37,975 nt of DNA from an uncultured Prevotellaceae bacterium (GTDB taxonomy: Bacteria; Bacteroidota; Bacteroidia; Bacteroidales; Bacteroidaceae): the NCBI GenBank assembly GCA_902770195.1, contig CACXSA010000019.1, forward strand, positions 1-37,975. The letters are read 5' to 3'. The notes beneath the pieces were generated by a model. The model was not told where the DNA came from. It ran no database searches and was given only the letters and a program-made list of their open reading frames with translations. The position numbers and the translations under genes are program-made. Position 1 is the stretch's first letter, and each line of letters starts with the position of its first letter. Below, piece after piece: positions 32,054-37,975 of the stretch.

Positions 32054-34027
32054 TTATTTATTTTTGATACGTATATTTCTCCATGAGCTGCACTCTGCCA
32101 CATTCATAGCGAAGGCCATAGCACCGCGTCCGTGGAACGGTGGGTTACCATCGAACAGTTCACTGATAGAGCCCAAGGCATGGTACATCATCTCATCTTC
32201 ATAGCCCACCAGTTGACGTTCGATGAACGAAAGACGGGTGCGCTTGTAGAGCTTCAAGCAGGCCTCCATGTAGAAACCTCCCAGCCAAGGCCAGGCTGTT
32301 CCCTGATGGTAGGCATAGTCGCGCTGAACCTGTGGACCTACATACATCGGGTTATATCCCCCACTCTTTGGTGATAGGGAGCGTAATCCCTTTGGTGTCA
32401 GCAACTCACGTGTACAGATGTCGAGCACGCTCTTCTTTTGATCCTGAGAAAGCGGTGAGTAGTCGAAGGCAACAGGGAATATCATGTTCGGACGAACGCT
32501 CCAGTCCATCATATTGCCATCTACATAGTCGAGCAGATATCCATACTCATTCATGAAGGTGTCAACGAACGATGCCTTGCAAAGCTCAGCACATTTCTCC
32601 AACTTCTCGGCGAACTTCTTGTCACCAAGCTCAGCCTCCATAGAAGCACAGAACTTCAGGGCATTATACCACAGAGCGTTGAACTCCACAATATAGCCCG
32701 AACGCGGCACCACAGGATAACCATTGGCTGTAGAGTTCATCCACGTAATGGCTTTGTCACGACCATTGGAGTAAACCAAGCCATTGTCGTCGAGCCTCAT
32801 ATTGGGATGCTCACCGTCCATGACATATTTCACAATGTCCTTCACCAGCTTGCCATACCTCTTATAACCTTGGTCTTTGCCGGCTTCCTTGACATACTGC
32901 TGGATAGCCCAGATAGCCCACAGGGGAACATCGGGATGTTCTATCTCATAGATTTTCACGCTAAGCGGTTTACCACTCATAAACTCACGCAGGCCCTTCT
33001 CAGCGGTCTTCATCACGTGTTCAAAATAGTCCTGCTCCCCAATAGCAAGCGTCAGACCAGGCAGCGCTATAAACGTATCACGGGCACGGGCCTTGAACCA
33101 AGGATAACCTGCCAGCAGGTAGCGATCGTCACTGTCGTCAAGATGTTCTGGAGAACTGCCGCTACGGCGATCGCGATAGTGGAACTGGTGAGCAGCAGCT
33201 ACCAGACAGTGGTAGAAGTTGTCACGGGGCTGACGCAGATCAATCTCTTTCTGGAAGAGGGTCTTCAGCGTATTGGTCTTGATTTGCGATGTAGAAGCGG
33301 CGAAGATGATGCTCTCCCCCTTCTTAATACTCATCTCGAAGTATCCGGGAACATAGAGGTCTTCATTAGAGGCATAACCACGCTCCTGTTCTTTAGGATA
33401 TTCTATGCCCCGGTACCAATCTGGCTGGAAAACAAACTCATTCTTCTTGTTGAACTGCATGAACAGGTCTGGATAGCCTGCATACATACAAGTCTTGATA
33501 CCGTTATCTACCTCATGATACTCACGGCTTGCCGTACCATTCTCATGGGTAAACTGGCGAACCGAGCGGAAGGCCAGGAACGGGCGGAAACGCAACGTAG
33601 TGGCAGAATGAGCATCCTCCAGCGTATAGCGGATAAGGATACGGTCTTCATAAGCCTGGAAGATGGTCTCCCTTTTCAACACAACGCCACCAACACGATA
33701 GAGCGTGGTAGGCACAACGTCACACGTAAATTCACGGATGTACTTATGACCCTTGGGGCTGAAGTTATTCCCCTGATACTTGTGGAGTCCGAGGTTAAAC
33801 TCAGCACCGTGTTGAACCACCGTACAGTCGAGTGATGAAAGCAAGACATGATTCTCGTCATCAAGCTCGGGCACGGGAACAACGAGCAAACCATGGTATT
33901 TTCGGGTGTTACAATCTACCAATGTAGATGCACTATAGGCACCCGAACGGTTCGTTCGAAGCAATTCACGACGGAGAGACTCCTCCAAGTTGGTCATTAC
34001 CGCTTTTTCTAATCGTAAATAACTCAT
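32054..34027 (-). CDS. Glycogen debranching enzyme (amylo-alpha-1,6-glucosidase)
   Basis: A 657-residue cytoplasmic enzyme. An N-terminal GDE_N domain (about 20-240, RTNRSGAYSASTLVDCNTRKYHGLL) is followed by an alpha/alpha-barrel GDE_C/GH133-type domain (about 290-650). GYPWFKARARDTFIALPGLTL holds a probable catalytic Asp, and GGYNPMYVGPQVQRDYAYHQGTAWPWL is the conserved C-terminal block. It hydrolyses alpha-1,6 branch stubs. It is the first gene of the operon debranching enzyme, synthase-like GT, GH57. It has a consensus promoter 48 bases upstream, divergent from the Crp/Fnr gene, which is a plausible regulator. Confidence 0.95.
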   Translation of the reverse strand: MSYLRLEKAVMTNLEESLRRELLRTNRSGAYSASTLVDCNTRKYHGLLVVPVPELDDENHVLLSSLDCTVVQHGAEFNLGLHKYQGNNFSPKGHKYIREFTCDVVPTTLYRVGGVVLKRETIFQAYEDRILIRYTLEDAHSATTLRFRPFLAFRSVRQFTHENGTASREYHEVDNGIKTCMYAGYPDLFMQFNKKNEFVFQPDWYRGIEYPKEQERGYASNEDLYVPGYFEMSIKKGESIIFAASTSQIKTNTLKTLFQKEIDLRQPRDNFYHCLVAAAHQFHYRDRRSGSSPEHLDDSDDRYLLAGYPWFKARARDTFIALPGLTLAIGEQDYFEHVMKTAEKGLREFMSGKPLSVKIYEIEHPDVPLWAIWAIQQYVKEAGKDQGYKRYGKLVKDIVKYVMDGEHPNMRLDDNGLVYSNGRDKAITWMNSTANGYPVVPRSGYIVEFNALWYNALKFCASMEAELGDKKFAEKLEKCAELCKASFVDTFMNEYGYLLDYVDGNMMDWSVRPNMIFPVAFDYSPLSQDQKKSVLDICTRELLTPKGLRSLSPKSGGYNPMYVGPQVQRDYAYHQGTAWPWLGGFYMEACLKLYKRTRLSFIERQLVGYEDEMMYHALGSISELFDGNPPFHGRGAMAFAMNVAECSSWRNIRIKNK

Positions 34028-34074
34028 AGTTCCTATTTTAAGGTTTCACTTTATTGTTTTAGATTTATATTCCC

Positions 34075-34105
34075 CAAAAGTACGCATTTTCATTGTTACG
34101 ACAAA
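34075..34105 (-). promoter_or_regulatory. Promoter of the glycogen operon
   Basis: The minus-strand -7 TACTTTTG (34075-34082) and TTTG (34102-34105) are separated by exactly 19 bases. Confidence 0.8.
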
Positions 34106-34176
34106 ATAAATTTAGATTTTTTTTAAGAAAAAGTGCATTTTTGTCTTAAGTGGAATACTTTTCTGCACAAAATGTA

Positions 34177-34205
34177 TTGATTTCAGAAGATAATTCGTAC
34201 TTTTG
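34177..34205 (+). promoter_or_regulatory. Promoter of the Crp/Fnr gene
   Basis: TTG (34177-34179), 18 bases, then TACTTTTG (34198-34205). This rules out the TTG codon at 34203 as a start and fits the ATG at 34242. Confidence 0.7.
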
Positions 34206-34241
34206 CAGCCGCAATTCAAACGATGCTACGAAAGTTCCATC

Positions 34242-34946
34242 ATGATATTAGGAAAAGAAAACGATTTAACAAAAATCAAGCAGACATTGTCTGATGTCTG
34301 GGATCTCCTTACCGAGGAAGAACAACAACTTTTGGAAAAATCCATCAAGATAAAACGCTATCAGAAAAACGAAGCAATTTATCACGAAGGAGAAGAACCT
34401 ACCTGTCTTTTTTGCGTGGTTAAAGGAAAGGTAAAGATCTACAAAGAAGGTGTTGGAGGCCGACAGCAGATTATGCGTATGGTGAAGCCCAAAGAGTTCT
34501 TTGGCTATCGTGCCTCGTTTGTTGGTCAGAGTTACATCACGGAAGCCGGTGCTTTCGAAGAGACCACCCTGTTGCGTATCCCTCTGCCCCCTGCCAAGAA
34601 GATTATTACCCAAAACAATGCCGTTTCCATCTATTTCCTAAGGGAGCTCGCCTTCTATCTGGGCATTGCTGAGGAGAGCACAGTAAGCCTGACCCAGAAG
34701 CACATCCGTGGACGCTTGGCAGAAGCACTGTTACACCTGAAGATGAATTTCGGACTGGTAGAGGACGGGCATACACTTGCCATCACAGCCAGTCGTGAGG
34801 ATTTGGCCAACCTTTCCAACATGACCACCAGCAATGCCATTCGCACCCTTTCCGCTTTTGCGCAGGAAGGTCTAATCAAGATTGACGGTCGCCGCATCAC
34901 CATCCTTGACGAGCAGGCCCTCAACAAAGTTTCAGATATGGGTTAG
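34242..34946 (+). CDS. Crp/Fnr-family transcriptional regulator
   Basis: A 234-residue protein. A cyclic-nucleotide-binding-type beta roll (about 20-140: KRYQKNEAIYHEGEEPTCLFCVVKGKVKIYK) is joined by a dimer helix to a winged helix (about 160-234) with ASREDLANLSNMTTSNAIRTLSAFAQEG as HTH and IKIDGRRITILD as wing. No Fnr-type cysteine cluster is seen, so the ligand is unknown. It starts 215 bases from the divergent glycogen operon and may regulate it; this is inference. Its stop overlaps the stop of the convergent kinase-like gene by three bases. Confidence 0.92.
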   Translation: MILGKENDLTKIKQTLSDVWDLLTEEEQQLLEKSIKIKRYQKNEAIYHEGEEPTCLFCVVKGKVKIYKEGVGGRQQIMRMVKPKEFFGYRASFVGQSYITEAGAFEETTLLRIPLPPAKKIITQNNAVSIYFLRELAFYLGIAEESTVSLTQKHIRGRLAEALLHLKMNFGLVEDGHTLAITASREDLANLSNMTTSNAIRTLSAFAQEGLIKIDGRRITILDEQALNKVSDMG

Positions 34947-35869
34947 TCGGGTATCAGGAAGTTGATAACCTCTTGTTCTACCCCAATGCGATAGGAGCCC
35001 GATGGTGTTCCCAACAATCGTCCGTCAACACCCACCAATGCCTTATTAGCCTCCTCCACCACGACTTCCCTGGTACGATAGGGATGCACACTGCGATGGT
35101 TCAGGAAGCGCCCTGTCAACAAAAGTTTGAAACCGGCAAAAAGCTGTAACAGCTCGGGATGATAGACCACCGACACGTCCAGCATACCATTATAGGGTAC
35201 AGCACTCGGTGTTTGCCCATACCCAGGTCCACTTCCCACACACATGTTCATCACCTTGCGCTTCACCGTATCGCTATTGATGCGAACGTGCATCTTATAT
35301 TCCATACGATGAAAAATCATGAGGAAAATGGAAACGATGAACGAGAGCGTTCGCGAGCCTAGCAACGAACGTGCCTGACGACGCAGGTTCATCACGTCAG
35401 CTATCAGTCCCACGTTGACACAGTTCAGGAAATAGCGATGGCATGCCTCTCCATTCTTATTCGTATATCGGATACATCCCAGGTCAACTTTACGGACACG
35501 ATGCTTCACGAGCCAGTCAATGGTCTGTTCCAGATTACCTTCCTTGAAGTCCCAATAACGGGCAAAATCATTCATCACCCCGTTAGGAATCACACCCAAG
35601 GCTATCTCGTCGCGCACCTGTCTCTCCACCTGCATCAGACAGTTTACCGCATCGTTCAAGGCGGAGTCACCCCCCACAACGATGATGGTTTTATAGCCAT
35701 TGTGAATAAGCATATTCATAAGTCGCTCTACACTATCCGACGATTCGCTCTGCACAAAGTCAAAATCCACTTTGCGCTCATTCAGCAACCGCTGTATCTT
35801 CTCACGCTGCTTACTGGCATTTGCCTTCGGGCAATACAGGATGCCCCATCGAGTATTCGCTTCGCTCAT
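34943..35869 (-). CDS. Diacylglycerol kinase-like lipid kinase (LCB5/DagK family)
   Basis: A 308-residue protein of the diacylglycerol/sphingosine kinase catalytic fold. The nucleotide-binding motif reads GGDSALND (residues 66-73) where GGDGTLNE is usual, and GVIPNGVMNDFAR stands in place of the usual LGTANDFAR, so both glycine motifs deviate. YGQTPSAVPYNGMLDV is the conserved substrate-side block. Bacteroidetes make sphingolipids, but whether this protein phosphorylates diacylglycerol or a sphingoid base is not evident. It is the last gene after luxS and miaA (17-base gap). The deviations may lower activity. Confidence 0.88.
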   Translation of the reverse strand: MSEANTRWGILYCPKANASKQREKIQRLLNERKVDFDFVQSESSDSVERLMNMLIHNGYKTIIVVGGDSALNDAVNCLMQVERQVRDEIALGVIPNGVMNDFARYWDFKEGNLEQTIDWLVKHRVRKVDLGCIRYTNKNGEACHRYFLNCVNVGLIADVMNLRRQARSLLGSRTLSFIVSIFLMIFHRMEYKMHVRINSDTVKRKVMNMCVGSGPGYGQTPSAVPYNGMLDVSVVYHPELLQLFAGFKLLLTGRFLNHRSVHPYRTREVVVEEANKALVGVDGRLLGTPSGSYRIGVEQEVINFLIPD

Positions 35870-35871
35870 AA

Positions 35872-35892
35872 ATTAGTAATTAGAAATTATAA
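35872..35892. repeat. AATTAGAAATTA phrase between miaA and the kinase gene
   Basis: AATTAGTAATTAGAAATTA makes up nearly the whole 17-base gap and runs into the miaA stop. The same words appear inside the GH2 coding region. Confidence 0.6.
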
Positions 35893-36882
35893 GTTATGAT
35901 TACTCTCTTCCATTAATCTTCTTATCTCCTTTACTTTCTCCTCCATCGGTTGCAAGGCGTCAATCCAATGGATGGTGAATCCTCGTCGCTCCATGCCCCT
36001 GAACCAGGTCATCTGTCGCTTAGCAAACTGATGGATGGCAATTTCCAGGCGTTCGAACATTTCGTCGTAAGCCAATCGCCCCATGATATACTCCGTTACG
36101 AATTTATATTCCAATCCATAGTATATCAAATCTTCCGGAGCAATACCTTCATCCAACAGTCCTCTCACCTCTTCCACCATTCCGTTTTCCAGACGACTCT
36201 TCAGTCGTCGGGTAATTTTCTCACGTCGTGCTTCCCTGTCAATGTTCACACCGATAATCAGCGAATCGATAGGCGGCAAATCGCGTTTGGGAGTTGGCGT
36301 ATGCAGGTTGTATTCCTCTATCTCGATAGCACGGATAGCACGCTGACACGAATCGACATCCGTTTTATTGTGCATGTTCGACCCGTTCTTGGCTTTCAGT
36401 TCCACCAGCATCTGTGTCAGCTCATCCAACGATTTTCCCTCCAGCCGTTGCCTGAGTTCGGGATTCTGGGGCACGGGAGATAGTTGGTAGCCTTTCAGTA
36501 CGGCTTCAATATAAAGACCCGTACCTCCGCAGAGGATGGGTGTCACCCCTCTACCTATTATATTATTATAGGCGTCGAAAAAGTCTTGTTGATACTGGAA
36601 CAAGTTATATTTCGTACCGGGCTCAGCAATGTCTATCAGATGATAGGGAATACTATTCACTATTCTTTGACCTAAAGGTACAAAGCGACCCAAGGGTCGA
36701 GCACCCTCTTCACTATTCACTATATAGTCTTCCAGGTCCTTTCCCGTACCAATATCCATACGGCGATACACCTGCCGTGAATCAGCAGAGATAATCTCTC
36801 CGCCTATCTCGCAAGCCAGAGCAGTCGCCAGTGGTGTTTTGCCACTGGCCGTAGGTCCGAGTATGGTTATCATCTGCTTCAT
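35887..36882 (-). CDS. miaA: tRNA dimethylallyltransferase MiaA with a 20-codon insertion
   Basis: A 331-residue enzyme that adds a dimethylallyl group to A37 of tRNAs reading UNN codons. The P-loop GPTASGKT (9-16), ISADSRQVYRRMDIGTGK and IPYHLIDIAEPGTKYNLFQYQ are conserved, as is FAKRQMTWFRG near the end. Residues about 57-76 are extra: after DYIVN come 20 residues, followed by a second IVN and the expected IPYHLIDI. The extra segment is encoded by two-hairpin element copy C plus one copy of a 12-bp direct repeat. It sits before the IPYHLIDI motif and is probably tolerated in a loop. The ATG at 36882 is preferred over an upstream GTG in low-complexity sequence; 36873 is possible too. Confidence 0.96.
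   Translation of the reverse strand: MKQMITILGPTASGKTPLATALACEIGGEIISADSRQVYRRMDIGTGKDLEDYIVNSEEGARPLGRFVPLGQRIVNSIPYHLIDIAEPGTKYNLFQYQQDFFDAYNNIIGRGVTPILCGGTGLYIEAVLKGYQLSPVPQNPELRQRLEGKSLDELTQMLVELKAKNGSNMHNKTDVDSCQRAIRAIEIEEYNLHTPTPKRDLPPIDSLIIGVNIDREARREKITRRLKSRLENGMVEEVRGLLDEGIAPEDLIYYGLEYKFVTEYIMGRLAYDEMFERLEIAIHQFAKRQMTWFRGMERRGFTIHWIDALQPMEEKVKEIRRLMEESNHNL
36652..36723 (-). repeat. In-frame repeat insertion in miaA: direct repeats plus element
   Basis: ACTATTCACTAT occurs at 36652-36663 and 36712-36723, exactly 60 bases apart, and brackets element copy C. Removing one repeat plus the interior would restore an uninterrupted MiaA reading frame. Confidence 0.85.
36662..36700 (-). repeat. 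Two-hairpin repeat element, copy C (39 bp), inside miaA
   Basis: On the minus (coding) strand hairpin 1 is CGACCC-TT-GGGTCG and hairpin 2 CTTTG(T)ACC-TTTA-GGTCAAAG. Compared with copies A and B there is one extra C paired with one extra G in hairpin 1, and a C-to-T change matched by G-to-A in hairpin 2. Confidence 0.88.
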
Positions 36883-36909
36883 CACTTTTTCACTCTTCAC
36901 TATTCACTT
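36883..36909 (-). repeat. AGTGAATAGTGAA phrase upstream of miaA
   Basis: The 27-base gap between luxS and miaA is AGTGAATAGTGAAGAGTGAA-type sequence, the same word family as the direct repeats inside miaA. Confidence 0.65.
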
Positions 36910-37404
36910 TTACGCGTCCGCGAACACCTTTCCGTCTTCCAATGTCAGCGACAGCTTTGTATATTCACTATGGAAATTGTTCTGCAGACGATCCAGATAG
37001 CGCCGACACTCCCACTTACACATGGGCAGATCATGCAGCAAGTAGTTGCCACAGGTCTCTGGTGTCGTGGCAGGCACTTCCTCCTGGGTCAGTATCCACT
37101 GCAGACATTCCATAGTCAGCACTCTCATGTCCTGAGCACTATAGTCGCCTGTCATTACGATATACATCCCCGTTAGACACCCCATTGGTCCGACATATAC
37201 CACGTCGTCCTTCACTTTCGAGTTACGGAACCAGGTAGCCATCAAGTGTTCTATGCTATGCATGGCAGCAGGTGTCACGGCAGGTTCTTTGTTAGGCTCC
37301 GTTATACGCAGGTCGAACGTCCTGAATCGCTCATCGTCACGTGAAATATAGATGCCGGGCTTCAGGTGAGTATGGTCTATTGTAAAGCTTTGTATTACTT
37401 CCAT
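36910..37404 (-). CDS. luxS: S-ribosylhomocysteine lyase LuxS
   Basis: A 164-residue metalloenzyme. It splits S-ribosylhomocysteine into homocysteine and DPD, the precursor of autoinducer AI-2, and so recycles methyl-cycle waste. The metal site is His49 and His53 (HSIEHLMAT) and Cys118 (ETCGNYLLHD). Glu52 and Cys76 (GPMGCLTGMY) are the catalytic residues. The position after Cys76 is Leu where many relatives have Arg (GCRTG), which could matter for the active site. It is first of the run luxS-miaA-lipid kinase. Its promoter overlaps the gap terminator. Confidence 0.96.
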   Translation of the reverse strand: MEVIQSFTIDHTHLKPGIYISRDDERFRTFDLRITEPNKEPAVTPAAMHSIEHLMATWFRNSKVKDDVVYVGPMGCLTGMYIVMTGDYSAQDMRVLTMECLQWILTQEEVPATTPETCGNYLLHDLPMCKWECRRYLDRLQNNFHSEYTKLSLTLEDGKVFADA

Positions 37405-37429
37405 TTGTTCTATTTTTTAGTTCTGCCTA

Positions 37430-37460
37430 CAAAAGTACATAAAAAAAGCCGCCCGACAAA
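37430..37460 (-). promoter_or_regulatory. luxS promoter nested in the gap terminator
   Basis: The minus-strand -7 TACTTTTG (37430-37437) has TTTG (37457-37460) exactly 19 bases upstream. The TTTG forms the loop of the gap terminator and the T-tract lies in the spacer. Confidence 0.7.
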
Positions 37461-37470
37461 ATCGGACGGC
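37441..37470 (-). terminator. Terminator of gap
   Basis: GCCG-C-CCGA (37448-37456) pairs with TCGG-A-CGGC (37462-37470), one mismatch in a 9-position stem, and is followed on the minus strand by seven T (37441-37447). Confidence 0.85.
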
Positions 37471-37481
37471 CATTATTTTAC

Positions 37482-37530
37482 TTTTGGCTATTGGCTTTTA
37501 GCTTTTAACCAACAGCTAAGTGCTAATCGC
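37482..37530. repeat. GGCTTTTAGC-type phrase after gap
   Basis: Recurring TTGGCTATTGGC, TTTTAGC and GCTAAGTGCTAATCGCTAAC words fill the space between gap and its terminator. No gene is supported. Confidence 0.6.
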
Positions 37531-37537
37531 TAACAGT

Positions 37538-37975
<438 letters not shown>

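Noticed and set aside
32807-33835. 342-codon open frame opposite the debranching enzyme
   Set aside because: The debranching enzyme has strong family motifs throughout; the opposite frame has no start context or motif.
34203-34241. TTG start for the Crp/Fnr gene
   Set aside because: The codon lies inside the -7 promoter element; the ATG at 34242 fits the family.

Overview
The window looks like chromosomal DNA of a Prevotella-like member of the Bacteroidales. Evidence: most intergenic starts carry the Bacteroidetes sigma promoter (TTTG or TTG, about 19-20 nt, then TAnnTTTG); Shine-Dalgarno sites are mostly weak; PorU and PorV of the type IX secretion system are present; and there is a GH57 / glycosyltransferase / debranching-enzyme glycogen cluster plus several secreted carbohydrate-active enzymes. 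I see no rRNA, tRNA, CRISPR array, phage or transposase.

Layout. 87-714 (-): a HigBA-like toxin-antitoxin pair, beside the remnant of a thioredoxin-like gene (about 780-1010). 1033-3260 (-): a three-gene operon of membrane protein, winged-helix regulator and secreted alpha/beta hydrolase. 3261-4233: a long intergenic region with five 11-bp tandem repeats, a purine-rich low-complexity tract, a decayed secreted-protein gene and a terminator. 4234-13691 (+): three large secreted glycosidases (GH67N-like; GH43-like/GH2/malectin fusion; LacZ-type GH2) with no SusC/SusD pair, then a DUF2975 membrane protein. 14215-16277 (-): two glycosyltransferases. About 16507-16833 (+): a stand-alone structured small RNA candidate with its own promoter and terminator. 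16864-22788 (-): FAH-family hydrolase, porU, porV and ispF. 22855-25658 (+): a secreted protein of unknown function, a SemiSWEET transporter and a GH43 enzyme. 25687-27956 (-): purN, mutY and a cytidylate-kinase-like protein. 28139-29236 (+): mrp. 29313-34027 (-): glycogen cluster. 34242-34946 (+): Crp/Fnr regulator. 34943-37404 (-): luxS, miaA and a diacylglycerol-kinase-like protein. 37538-37975 (-): the 3' part of gap.

The main unexplained signal is repetitive. A 37-39 bp two-hairpin element occurs three times (6921-6957, 17355-17392, 36662-36700). The copies differ by paired, compensating changes in the stems. One copy lies in frame inside miaA, bounded by a 12-bp direct repeat 60 bp apart, which amounts to 20 extra codons. 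The same genome carries short low-complexity 'phrases' (for example repeats of ATTCACT, CATAATT, CATTATG, CTTTAAA, AGAAATG) between genes and also, apparently in frame, inside at least five coding regions. In the LacZ-type gene one phrase lies where an internal domain appears to be missing. Two promoters (mutY and luxS) place their -33 element in the hairpin loop of the upstream gene's terminator.
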